Of a stretch of DNA of 59,512 nucleotides, positions 50,032 to 59,512 are shown piece by piece. A model generated the notes under the pieces. That model saw only the letters and a list, made by a program, of their open reading frames with translations, ran no database searches and was not told where the DNA came from. The DNA comes from Mesotaenium endlicherianum (taxonomy: Eukaryota > Streptophyta > Zygnematophyceae > Zygnematales > Mesotaeniaceae), in contig WELA01003638.1 of the NCBI GenBank assembly GCA_009602735.1, positions 704,352 to 763,863 of the forward strand, read 5' to 3'. Made by a program: the position numbers and the translations under genes. Positions within the stretch are counted from its first letter, which is position 1, and every line of letters starts with the position of its first letter.

Positions 50032-51594
50032 TCACCTACGGCCGGAGAATGCCAGCTTCGCAAGACCGGCTTCTACAGCTGCTACCATGCCCTGGAGATT
50101 ACTGCGAGCTGCCATGTCTTTGCCGTTAATTTGGCAGCTCAAATTCTCCAGAGTGCCCTCGGAAATAACGCCCATGCTTTTGTCGGGCACATACAATGAC
50201 TTCACAACCAAGCCACTCGCAGCTACTGGCCAAGAATGGCTTGCCTCGAACCTCGCGGTGGCTCCACTTGGCCAAGTAGCAACGATTCCCGTCACGCCTG
50301 CCTGCTCCAGCTTACACCTGACAACACCCCTAACGCGTGCAACTGCTGCCTCTCTCTCTTTGTACACCATGACTCTGTGCCGAAGCTCACCAAGAAATGC
50401 AGAGAGAAGCCACCGCAGAGGTGCTGGGGAAGGCTGTGCTGGTGCAGACAAGGCAGATGCTGATGTCTCCAGGATTCCCCCAGGAGGTGGTGCCAGGCCA
50501 CCTGGGCCCTCGAAAAGGTCCGCAATGGGCACATCATTGGGAGAGAGGGAAGCCGAGACCACCATATTGCGATGATCAAGGCGCAAGGTCACGATGTGTT
50601 TGGTAGCTGGAGTGTCAGGACGACCAAAGTGGGTGCACATTTGCAACACCAGCTCTTCGGCTGCTGAGTCGATCAGTGACAAACCCCCGGCTGCTCTCAC
50701 TAACCCCAGTATGTGTTCGAGCTGGGCCCTGCTTTCTTCAGTTGCCGTTTCCTGAGGTTCTTCTTCACGTTCCATGGCTCCACCTGCTATCCGTTGCTTC
50801 TGACGTCTTCCAGTCCCGGCATGCTTATCTGAAAGTACACGTTGCAGGTGTACGTCCTTAAGCTCCAGATCTTGTTCCTGTCGCCTCAGTGACATTATCT
50901 TCTCTTCCTGTTGACTTATCTTCTCATGCCACATGCTTTCTTCTTCTGTCAGGATAGATTCGTCGCATACGTCCATATCTGCCATGTTCGAATCTTGCTC
51001 CCCGGAAGCTGCAGACTCCCAGTCTGCTGTCAGCTTCTCACATTCTTCAAGGGCAGGCCGTGTGCTCTGTCCTTGCAGCTCTTCAAGTAGAGGGGCAAGC
51101 CTTTTGATAACGCTATCGATGTTCCTATACACATCCTCACAGGTCCTCTTTCTTGCACTAAGTGCTGTCTTCTTCTCCTCAACTTCCTCCTCCAGAGCCC
51201 TCAATTCTCGCGCAGGCTTTGCCCAAGGAGCTTCTTTTACGTCTTTCACAATCTGATTGCCGTTCTCCACCATCTTCCGAGCGAATATCTCGAGAGCTCC
51301 AGACTCAAGATACTCAGAATCTGTATGTGAAAAATTAGGAGGGTCCTTCTCAAAACTTGCATGGGCATTCTCGTCGAAGGCCAGATCTTGAGCGAGATTA
51401 GTCACGTTCGCCAAGGTTTCCCTGTACGCCTCAAGGCGAACCATGCTATCTACTCGTGACTCCAGAGCTTGCTCTTCAGACATGACGACAGTGCCATTGG
51501 ATTGACACCGAGCGTCTGCTTGTATGTTATCCCGCACCCCCAGATTTTCAAATACGAGACGCTTAACTAGGTGATGGCTCCCACCCGCAGGCAT
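50032..51594 (-). CDS. Single-exon 520-aa coiled-coil protein, possibly kinetochore RWD type
   Basis: An intact 520-codon frame from ATG 51594 to TGA 50034-50032, remarkable among intron-dense neighbours. Residues about 125-185 and 215-265 are rich in Glu/Lys/Arg with heptad spacing (ELRALEEEVEEKKTALSARK; HEKISQQEEKIMSLRRQEQD), predicting coiled coils. The C-terminal half (from about residue 300) is globular. It has two segments that resemble tandem RWD modules: a beta-rich stretch (KHIVTLRLDHRNMVVSASL), a helical LRWLLSAFLGEL, then a second beta-rich stretch. This coiled-coil plus tandem-RWD layout is that of KNL1/Spc7 or CENP-O kinetochore proteins, but I see no diagnostic motif. Treat the function as unknown with a kinetochore hypothesis. 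A retrocopy origin would explain the missing introns. Coding status is well supported by length and codon use. Confidence 0.75.
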   Translation of the reverse strand: MPAGGSHHLVKRLVFENLGVRDNIQADARCQSNGTVVMSEEQALESRVDSMVRLEAYRETLANVTNLAQDLAFDENAHASFEKDPPNFSHTDSEYLESGALEIFARKMVENGNQIVKDVKEAPWAKPARELRALEEEVEEKKTALSARKRTCEDVYRNIDSVIKRLAPLLEELQGQSTRPALEECEKLTADWESAASGEQDSNMADMDVCDESILTEEESMWHEKISQQEEKIMSLRRQEQDLELKDVHLQRVLSDKHAGTGRRQKQRIAGGAMEREEEPQETATEESRAQLEHILGLVRAAGGLSLIDSAAEELVLQMCTHFGRPDTPATKHIVTLRLDHRNMVVSASLSPNDVPIADLFEGPGGLAPPPGGILETSASALSAPAQPSPAPLRWLLSAFLGELRHRVMVYKEREAAVARVRGVVRCKLEQAGVTGIVATWPSGATARFEASHSWPVAASGLVVKSLYVPDKSMGVISEGTLENLSCQINGKDMAARSNLQGMVAAVEAGLAKLAFSGRR

Positions 51595-52391
51595 ATTGTA
51601 TCTTCCTGAATGGCAGCTGGCTGCCGCGGCACCTCCCGTCTCAGCAACCCCTTGAGAATATTTGTTACGGGTTTAGTTTCAATTTTTGTCACTCATATTC
51701 GTGCTATAAGCAGGACATGGCTCCTTTTGAACGGAAGTAACTACAAGCCATCACAACCATTTGCGAGATAGGAAAGCCGCTCTGTCGCCTTCGAAATTGG
51801 AGCACATGTCCATCCCTGTCAGTCCATGTACAATTTCAAAATTTGAAGGCCATGTCAACGCCCTCCAACGGCAATTTGAGGAGGTCAACCCGGGCAACCT
51901 CTTCGTCAACGCACATTTGCGGAAGTTACTCGGCCCTTCGATGGCCGTTGGGCCGTTGCGACCAGCTGGCATATTTGGCGCCACGCTAGCACCCAAGCAC
52001 CCGCAGCAGCCAGAATACTCGACTGGTCTTGTCCAGTCTCATCTGCCCGAGGACGACGACTGTATGGTACCGTCAGGACATGCTACAACGGCTGATAACG
52101 GCAGCCAAACGCCAGGCAGCCAACACTGGCCAACACTCGGAAAGCTGCATGCATGCTTCCGTCGGGCTCCAGCAGTTCCGAGTCCCGACATGCAAAAGCA
52201 TCACCTGCCTGAGAGTGCAGTGCATCCGTGCCCTTGTTCTTTTCGGCTCGTGCAGGGCCATGCACCCTTATATATGTGTACATATGCCACTCTTCTCACA
52301 ACGATTGTAGCATGGTTTGAGATCCTTTTTTAGCCGGATTTGTCCTCGAGAGTTGGGGCTTACGACTTTCCCTTAACGTTGTGGGTACGTC
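51595..52391. promoter_or_regulatory. Head-to-head region between the 520-aa protein gene and SPB4
   Basis: About 800 bp between divergent start codons. It must contain both promoters and includes a 175-aa plus-strand ORF described separately. Confidence 0.4.
51806..52333 (+). CDS. Hypothetical 175-aa ORF just upstream of SPB4
   Basis: ATG 51806 to TAG 52333, ending 58 bp before the SPB4 start codon on the same strand. The first 95 or so residues look protein-like (SKFEGHVNALQRQFEEVNPG, then RKLLGPSMAVGPLRPAGIFG, then an acidic PEDDDCM). After this a GTACCG at the ATG codon could be a splice donor, and the rest is low quality. No family recognised. It may be a first cistron, a separate small gene or chance. 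Confidence 0.3.
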   Translation: MSIPVSPCTISKFEGHVNALQRQFEEVNPGNLFVNAHLRKLLGPSMAVGPLRPAGIFGATLAPKHPQQPEYSTGLVQSHLPEDDDCMVPSGHATTADNGSQTPGSQHWPTLGKLHACFRRAPAVPSPDMQKHHLPESAVHPCPCSFRLVQGHAPLYMCTYATLLTTIVAWFEILF

Positions 52392-55300
52392 ATGGCGATT
52401 GATACAGTCGCTCAGGCGGCAGCTTGTGGGATTCGTTTTCGTGATCTCAGTCCTGCGCTTTCTGAGGAATGCCTTTCGCTGCTCGATGCTCAGGGCTTTA
52501 TATCCACAACACCTGTGCAAGCAGCCACAATTCCTCTCTTCTGCAAAAACAAGGATGTTGTTGTGGAGGCTGTCACTGGTTCGGGGAAGACTCTGGCTTT
52601 TGTGCTGCCAGTGGTAGAAATTCTCAAGCGACTTGAGACGCCCCTGAAGCCCTATGAGGTAGGGAAACGAGCTCTTGCATGCACATGCGTTTATATGCAC
52701 CAATTGCAGTTGCAGTATCACTCCCCGAGTTTTCTTCTGCATGTCATGGTCGCGTGGTAATGTTGAACTCCTATGTTTTCGCAGTTTCGTTTCTGCTGCG
52801 ACTACACATCCCCTTACTTCCACCCTCTTGTTCAAAGTATACAAAGATCGCGTGCAAAGCTAGTCGTCACACTATGTGGAACTTATTGTAACATCACAGC
52901 CCGCTGTGCTGATCAAGCTTTCCGTGTCTCAACAAGAAGCTTCTGTCCAGAGGGCTGAGTATCTGTAGGAGGGACCTCTCTCTGTTCTTATGAAGGTCAA
53001 TAAGCACGCCTTTCAACGCCGTGCGATCCTGCCCTTGCCGCATTAGAGAAAACACTTGCTTGCTGTTTGGGGAAAAGGAAGAGCCACTAAGGGCTTGTCG
53101 ATAGGAAAATGGAGAGGAGGCAGCCGCTCCAGCAAACGCCGTGAGTATGCTCATTATCTGCACATTTCGCGGAAGAGGGCTTATGCAGCGCCAGTGCAAA
53201 TACAAACATTTTTTGAGGACAGGCGCTGCCTGTCAGGAGCTATGGTGAGGGTTAGGCTGACGTCACGTAGGGAACCTAGGGTTTAGCAGATGCTGAAGCC
53301 CGATGCCTGATCCTTGAGGGTTAGCAGATCCTTGGGGCTTTTGCACATGTAAAACTCTGGGCAGCTGTTCTGGGCTGTGACAGCTGGGAGCATAGCAGCC
53401 CCACCTATTTGCTGTGGAGGAGAGACTTCTTGCAGCCCTATCCTTTGCCAAGCCTTGCTTTGTGTTATCCACACCACCTCCTTGAAACCTTAAACCCGTG
53501 GGCCCCTTTTCCACATGAAACCTTACACTCTCCATCTGAGGAGTCTAAGCATCAAAGCCTATACAGCACCATCTTCGGATGTGCATGCACGACCTGTCGC
53601 GCTAAGGCTCCCCTCTCGTGCCTCTCCCTTGGATCCTCGTGCGTGCCCTGTGCGCCAGGTGGGCGCGATCGTGGTGTCGCCCACGCGCGAGCTGGCGGCC
53701 CAGATCGCGAGCGTGGCCGCGCCCTTCATTGGCACGGTGCCGGGCCTGACCTCCGCACTGCTCGTGGGCGGGACACCTGTCAACGCCGACATCAGCAGGC
53801 TTGCCCAGGAGGGCGCCAACGTGCTGATCGGGACACCTGGCCGCCTGGACGACATCCTTGAGCGCGCCACGTCGCTCGACCTCCGCCAGCTGGAGGTGAG
53901 GACTGGAAAGCCGCTTGTGTTCAGTAGATCAGTGCCAAATTCTCAAATCATTTTTGGGGTCTTCTTTTGCCGTCTGCTTTTGGTCGGTGTGCAATCTCCA
54001 GAGTTGGTGGACCTCTTTCTGCCCGTTTGGTGCCCCCCGTCATGTGCGCCCGGTTCTGCCCTGGCACCGCTGCCTGTGCCCCCAAGTAGTTTGCACTAGT
54101 CTTGATTTCCTGGGTGTTGGCCGGGGCTCAGCCGCGTGAGGGCCCAGGGGTTAGGGCTTGGTGGACATTTAGGTCTCAGGGCTTTAGGGCCGAGGACTTC
54201 GGGGCTGAGGGCTGCAGGGCTGAGGGCTAAAGATTTGGGCTGAGCCAAAGGGCTCGTGCGTTGTCCGCTTGTTCGTCCAGATGTGATAGTCCGGTCGCTC
54301 CTCGAGAGAGCATGCGGGTCAGTGGCAGGCGCCAGCTGGTACCGACAGAGGTGGGGCTTGGGGCTTGGGCTCGCAGCCAGCTTGCACGACAACCACGCTC
54401 TCTCTGCTTCAGCAACTGAGCATGCATGCTTGCGTGCGTGCAAGCAGCAGCTCCGCACAAATGGGTTTTACCAGCGAGGAGGCGCTTGCGTGGGGCTTTG
54501 GGCCTGCGGAGGGCCCCTTGGCGCTCTCATCTCCTCCACTGCCTAGGGTTTTGCGGGTGGACCGGGGTGGGCCGGGAAGCGGCGAAGCTTCTTAGGCGTC
54601 AACATCTGAATGCCGACTAAAGTCTTGCCTCGCGGGCTTCAGTCGGAGCTGTCTGTGCGTGTGACGGGCCGGGCGGGTCTAGGATGCTGCCCCGTCCAAG
54701 GGATCGCTTGTACTGTTCCTGCACCCTCCCTCTCCCTCTCTCTCTCACTCACTCACATACACAGGAGAAGGGCAGGGGGCCGAAGAGGCGGAGGCGGCGG
54801 TGGGGATGGAGAGGGTGGCAGTATGGGCGTGCGTGGGAAGAGGGGGGGACGGTTGAGTCAAATATCCGCCCCATGCGGCGACATGCATGTGCCGGTTCCA
54901 CCCCTCCAGAGAGCTGTCATCATCAACAGCGCACTCACTCTTGCATCGATACGCTCACGCTTACAGCAGCACGCACGCCCTGACATCGCGTGCGGCGCTC
55001 TCTTGCAGGTGCTGGTGCTGGACGAGGCGGACCGGCTGCTGGACATGGGCTTCCAGGCGCAGCTGAGTTCGCTCATGGCGCGCCTGCCCAAGCAGCGCCG
55101 CACGGGCCTCTTCTCCGCCACGCAGACGCGCGCACTCATCGAGCTCGCAGCCGCCGGCATGCGCAACCCCGTGCGCGTGGAAGTGCAGGTACGACCCCCC
55201 TCCGCCCGCCCGCCCGCCAGCCCGCTCGCCCGCTGGTGCCGCAGTGGAGCCTCTGTTTTCCTGCGCTGTCTGTCTGTGACCAGCTCGCACTTGAGCAATA

Positions 55301-58300
55301 CATACGTCACTTGCTATCGCTCTCGTTCTCTCTGCCCCCCTCCCCCCCTCCCAACTCCGCCCGCCCGCATGCATAACGCATGCTGTCTGTTTGGAGCAGC
55401 ATCAGCAGCAGGCACTTGCCGCTGGCAAGCACTTTAGAGGGGAGCAGACAGCACAGGGGTCTCCCGTGCAAGTGCACGCTCCCTCGGTCGCAGACATACC
55501 CGCCGCAGAGGCACATGCTGCCGCTGCTTGGCATGGTGCAGGGGACACGGCTTCCCTCTCTGGAGCTTCTTTGCCCCCTTCCCAGGGGAGCAGGGTGTCT
55601 GCCTCTCCGGCTCTCTGGCCGCTGGCATATTGCAGCAAGCTCAGGGCCGGGGCCTTAGGGCTTGGGGCTCGGGCTGGGGTTGGGCTTTGGGCTAGGGGCT
55701 CGGGCTGGGATTAGGCTTGGGCTAGGCTGGGACTAGGTTGGGGCTAGGCTGGGGCTAGGCTGGGACTAAGGCTTTGGGCTAGGGCTGCGGCTGGGCCTAA
55801 GAGTTGGGGCCAAATCTGGGGCTGGGGCTGGGGCTGGGGCTGGGGCTTGGGTTCAGGGGCTTGGGCAAGGGCAAGGAATGGGGCTAGTGACTGGCGGTTA
55901 GTGACTACGCTCTGGGGCTAGGGGCTGCCTTTGGCCAGAAAATGGTAGCGCACAAAATGGTAGCTTCAAGAGGCGTGTCTCTCTTCCCCACACTTCCCTT
56001 CTCTCTGCGTGATTGCACGTGCCCCCGCGTGTCCCCCCCCCAGGTGAAGGCTGCTCCCGCTCCAAGGCTGACGGCGCCAGCAGCCGACGGCGAGGGCGCG
56101 CCTGATAGGAGGGCCGCATCCGACGGCGGCGCACGGAGCAGCCGTGCCGAGAGAGCGCCGGGCAAAGTACCCACCAGCCTCCGTATACAGGTGCCTGCCC
56201 TCTCTTGCAGAGCCACGCTTCTGGCTCCCCCTCTGCTTCCTCGCCCCCCCGATCCACTTCATTCACGTTGAGCTCTCATGCGTCAAAACGATGTCAATGA
56301 TGTAAGGAAACACAAGCCAACCAGTTCTGGTGCAAGTCGTCGGGCGGAGACCTTGAGCGGGACCCCATGCATATCGCATCCCCTCCTTACCCCCGAGCAT
56401 GGCTGGAGGAAACTGGTACGCGCAGTTTTTTGAAAGAAGCCGGGGGCTGCAATGCACCAGTCTCCGTGTGTGGCCTCTTGCTGGTTAGGTGGCAGCTCCT
56501 TGGGCTCCCATCTTGGGCCCAGGCTTGTTGTTGGTCGCCAGCACTGCACCGACGTGTGGGCCTGCATCCGCGTGCGCGCCCGCGCTTGCGTGCGTGCGTG
56601 CGTGCGTGCGTGCTTTTATGCTGTGGTACTTACAGCATGCAGCGTGCACCTGCGTGCGTGCGTGCGCATGTGCATGTGTACGAATGTGTACGTGCGTGCT
56701 GCGCAGTACACGGTGTGCCCCGCGGAGGAGAAGAGCAGCCAGCTGGTGCGCCTTCTGGCACAGCAACGCGCCCACAAGGTCATCGTGTAAGCGCGCGCGC
56801 ACCTCTCTCCCCCTCTCTCTCTGTGTGGCCCCTGCGCCGTCACCTCCTGCTTTGCGTCTCTGGGCCCCGCTAGCTCCCACCTTGCCCCTGGCCAGGCTCC
56901 CCCCCTCGTGTCGTGTGCTCCTCCTTTCTGCGCCTGCTTCCGCTGCGCTTGCCTTCCTGCGCTAGCACCCCCCTTGGGTTGCACAAGGGGTGCCTCTGTG
57001 TGCCAGGGAGAGTTTCTCTGTTGGTGGCGTTGTGAGACGGGTCGAACCCGATGCGAGGAGCGCCAGGCTCTCTCTCCAGTCTCTCATTTCTCGCTCCCCT
57101 CATGTGCTCTTCCCTCTCTCTCTTCTGACAGTCCGGTCTCGATGCGCTCTGCCTCCGGGGTGAGGACAGGTACATGATGACGTGTGCGTGCGTTGACTTC
57201 TGGTCAACGGCTCTGACTGCCCTGCCGGCTCTGAAAGGGCTGTCAGTCATCCCTCTGCACGGCAAGCTCAGACAGGCAGGCCTCTCTACTCTGTTTGCGC
57301 CACCCGCCCCCTGCTCCCTATCCCTCCTTTGAACCCCAAGAAACGCCCGAGGTTGCATACATCACATCCCTAGAGCAATGGTGGTTGTTGCACACCCCCG
57401 TTCCCTGTCGTGCGTGCTGCGTGGGTCAACGTGCTTGCCAGCCAGCTGCCCTGCACCTGTCGTGCGCCAGCTCGCCGGCCAGGATGAGCAGCTCGAGAGG
57501 GGCAGATTTCACGGCAGCTCTCCCAGACTCTATGCTCGCAAGGCCACTGGGAAGTGTGGACATGGGCTCTGCACAGACTGACAGGGAAAGACCAACTGCT
57601 TGGGCCCACAGGCAGGTCTACGGCTCTTTCCTTCCTTGCCTGCTCTGATCTTGTGCATGAACGCCCTCCTGCTTTGCACAAGGAGCACGAGGAGGATGGG
57701 CCCTCGACTGCGGCCGGCGATTTTTGTGGGCGTGGGCGTCTCGTGTTGCAGCTCCTCTCAGCTCTGGAGTTGCCAGCTGTCTACTGATGTTCTTGACGTG
57801 TTTGTTCACTGGCGGCTGAGAGCATATGCACGTGTGTGTGTGTGTGTGTGTGTGTTTTCCGCAGAAAGCAAGAGAGGCTGCTCTGGCAGAGTTTGCAGCT
57901 CTGCCATGTGGCGTGCTGCTATGCACAGACGTCGCTGCCCGGGGCCTCGACATCCCGGGCGTCGACTCCATCATCCAGGTGCCACTCTTTTCCCACTCCC
58001 TCCCAAGGTTGTCGCTGTCGTAGCCCCTCACTCGGCAGGAGGCATATTGCGGAGAGGGGGAACGGTGGAGTGGTCTTGTCCCTCCACTGGGTCCCTCCAC
58101 GAGCTCCCTCCCCGTCGTTGCCCGTCTGTTAAGAGGAGCTGGGGCTCTGTTGCCGCTCGCCGCGTGGGGGGTGAACATGCAAGATGCAAGTTGCCAGGCG
58201 ACGACAGAGTTGCGCTCGCAGCTGCTGTGGAGCAGTACTCGACGGCCTTGCGCGTTCTGGTGGCCCATGACTTGCACTTGCTGTCGCCTTCTATTCGCGT

Positions 58301-58670
58301 CTCTGGCTGCCGGAAACGCGCCGCAAGATTACTGACTCCATCCTTCCCTCACCCCGCCGGTACCGTCCGGGCTGCCGCTGCTGCTGCTGCTGCAATGGCG
58401 GCTCCAGTTTCCGTCTTGTAAACCGCCCACTGCGCCACTTCTGCCAATGTGCGCAGTGTACGTGCATGCTGATTGCGTGTGTCTCTGTTTGTGTATGCGT
58501 GTGTGTGTGTGTGTGTTTGTGTGCTTGGGGGGGGGGGGGAGGATGCGGCTGTGTGGTGTTTGGGCGAGCAGTATGACCCCCCACAGGACCCCAAGGCGTT
58601 TGTGCATCGCGCGGGGCGCACGGCCAGGATGGGCCGCGCCGGCACCGCTCTTGTCTTCCTCACCCCCAAG
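52392..58670 (+). CDS. SPB4: DEAD-box RNA helicase of the Spb4/DDX55 type, 3' end missing
   Basis: ATP-dependent RNA helicase for late nucleolar 60S subunit assembly (Spb4 in yeast, DDX55 in animals, RH18 in plants). Exons: 52392-52658, 53659-53895, 55009-55188, 55400-55594 (low complexity, less certain), 56044-56190, 56707-56786, 57170-57275, 57865-57978, 58572-58670; phases stay consistent for 475 codons. Motifs: Q-motif near residues 35-50, I AVTGSGKT (60-67), Ia PTRELA, Ib TPGRL, II DEAD (173-176), III SAT (204-206), [22 protein letters not shown]. The Spb4 signatures [25 protein letters not shown] and [13 protein letters not shown] decide the subfamily. The Ala/Gln/Ser-rich insert between RecA domains 1 and 2 (exons 4-5) is longer than usual. 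The intron after exon 7 has a GC donor. The C-terminal domain is beyond the window or absent. Confidence 0.92.
54115..54255. repeat. G-rich degenerate repeat in SPB4 intron 2
   Basis: Irregular units such as agggctt, agggctgagggct and gggttaggg, similar in style to the larger G-rich array in intron 4 of the same gene. Confidence 0.7.
55620..55930. repeat. G-rich minisatellite in SPB4 intron 4
   Basis: About 300 bases of GGGCTAGG/GGGCTGGG/GGGATTAGG-like units, including five consecutive ggggct hexamers near 55815-55845. Many closely spaced GGG runs give strong G-quadruplex potential on the sense strand. Confidence 0.88.
56586..56700. repeat. (TGCG)n / GT-rich tract at the 3' end of SPB4 intron 5
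   Basis: Seven or so tgcg units at 56586-56613, then further TGCG and TGTG stretches running to within a few bases of the exon 6 acceptor. Confidence 0.8.
57833..57857. repeat. (GT)n microsatellite next to the SPB4 exon 8 acceptor
   Basis: About 12 GT units followed immediately by ttttccgcag and exon 8, so the repeat sits where a polypyrimidine tract would normally extend. Confidence 0.85.
58485..58541. repeat. (GT)n plus poly-G tract in SPB4 intron 8
   Basis: GT repeats followed by about 13 consecutive G residues, about 30 bases upstream of the exon 9 acceptor. Confidence 0.85.
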
Positions 58671-59457
58671 GTCCGCTGCTTCCCCACACGCACGATGCTC
58701 TTAGGAGGATGTGCCAGGTAGGACCAGTGGTGAAGAAATGGCAGGAGGTTCTTGGCTTGGTGTTGATCCCCCCAATGTGACTCCAGGGCACCTAGCTCTT
58801 CAGAGTGCGCCCCAGTCTTGCCGTGCTAGGCTACCACCCGAGTCTCCATCTGCTACGGCTGTTTGCTACGGCTGGAGAGGCAAAGCATCTCCCAGCCTCG
58901 TGGCAGGGCAGGGAGAATTGGAGCTCGGGTCAGGCTTATGTGAGAAGGAGAGCGCGTGGGGGACACAATCGTCAAAGGGAGAGCTCTGCGTTCTTTGCGC
59001 GCCGACACCGTTGCGAGCGCGGAGCTTTGCATGAGATGCATTTGGCGGGCGCGAGAATCGCAATTGTTGGCGAAAGTGCNTTGTTCTTTAAAATCCCGAC
59101 TCAGAATGAAAGGATGTCACATAAAGTGGCGAAATTTGTGAGTTGTTGTTGCTCATATCCCCAAATTTGCCTGAACTTTATGTTGAATAGATCGTGGCAT
59201 GTTTTGACTTAGTACAGACATGCTTCAGCAAATCTTCCAATTTTGTTGGATGTTTTCTGAGACCCCGACTATCAGGCAGAGGTTGTTATAATATTTGTGG
59301 AATTTGGTTGCGTCGAGAGCCTTGCAGCTGCTTAAGCTGCCGAGGGACTGGGGCGCCTGCTACAGGAACCTTCGCTTCCTCGCTCAGTCGCTCGCTCGCC
59401 CGCCTCTCAGTTGCCCATTTGCTCGCTTGCCCTCTGCAGCATCATCATACGTGTGTT

Positions 59458-59512
<55 letters not shown>
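58671..59512. other. Intron or 3' region of SPB4 without recognisable exon; one N at 59080
   Basis: Follows exon 9 (donor GTCCGC). No peptide matching the Spb4 C-terminal extension is seen. An N at 59080 separates GC-rich from AT-rich sequence. Confidence 0.5.
59461..59512. repeat. (CT)26 microsatellite ending the window
   Basis: Pure CT dinucleotide repeat to the last base. The window, and probably the contig, ends inside it, so its true length is unknown. Confidence 0.95.

Noticed and set aside
54115..55930. Internal telomere or chromosome end
   Set aside because: Units are degenerate and lie inside introns of a continuous helicase gene, so they are interstitial minisatellites.
1..59512. 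A new multi-gene defence or biosynthetic system
   Set aside because: The recognisable genes are unrelated housekeeping functions on both strands with no shared pathway; nothing supports a functional cluster.

Overview
The window is nuclear DNA from a photosynthetic eukaryote of the green lineage. The best guess is a green or early-diverging streptophyte alga. Evidence: genes broken by many spliceosomal introns (GT/AG, donors often GTGCGT- or GTGAGT-like); plant-type proteins (L-galactose dehydrogenase of plant ascorbate synthesis, a thylakoid-lumen PsbP-domain protein of the PPD1 type, a plant-type folate-receptor-like protein, a BIG-type ARF-GEF); and one eukaryotic tRNA-Ser. There are no operons, Shine-Dalgarno sites, CRISPR arrays or phage genes. 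The species cannot be named from sequence alone.

Layout. 1-2.3 kb, minus strand: the 5' end of a BIG ARF-GEF (open at the window edge), a small LYR-motif ORF and an unrecognised 103-aa ORF, all co-oriented and nearly touching. 2.7-6.7 kb, plus: complete five-exon L-galactose dehydrogenase. 6.7-9.2 kb: AT-rich, with a possible decayed Ty1/copia fragment. 9.2-18.5 kb, plus: RAD21/SCC1 cohesin kleisin in 13 exons whose introns are full of CA/GT and poly-G repeats. 19.7 kb: tRNA-Ser(AGA). 20.2 kb: an isolated RNase E/G exon. 21.1-23.7 kb, minus: PPD1-like lumen protein. 24.3-28.1 kb, plus: folate-receptor-like protein. 29.1-30.0 kb, minus: VMA21. 30.5-31.0 kb: a 23-bp minisatellite. 33.4-35.1 kb, minus: PP1 catalytic subunit. 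35-39 kb: AT-rich, with an orphan exon-like block and a possible copia remnant. 39.1-49.2 kb, plus: a large multi-exon coiled-coil protein of unknown family. 50.0-51.6 kb, minus: a single-exon 520-aa coiled-coil protein, possibly kinetochore RWD-type. 52.4 kb to beyond 58.7 kb, plus: Spb4/DDX55-type DEAD-box helicase, lacking its 3' end before the window closes in a (CT)n tract.

The genes are unrelated housekeeping functions: vesicle traffic, ascorbate, cohesion, photosystem assembly, V-ATPase assembly, phosphatase, ribosome biogenesis. I see no cluster that acts as one pathway and no convincing new defence or mobile system. The unusual features are structural. Several genes have GC-rich central exons but more balanced terminal exons. 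One RAD21 intron carries complementary GT-rich and CA-rich arms at its two ends. Conserved genes have short co-oriented ORFs just upstream. Two GC-rich orphan exons lie in AT-rich DNA.

Exon models were built by eye from splice signals, reading-frame phase and family similarity. Phases close for L-GalDH, RAD21, PPD1, the folate-receptor-like gene, VMA21, PP1 and the visible part of SPB4. The coiled-coil gene model is provisional.
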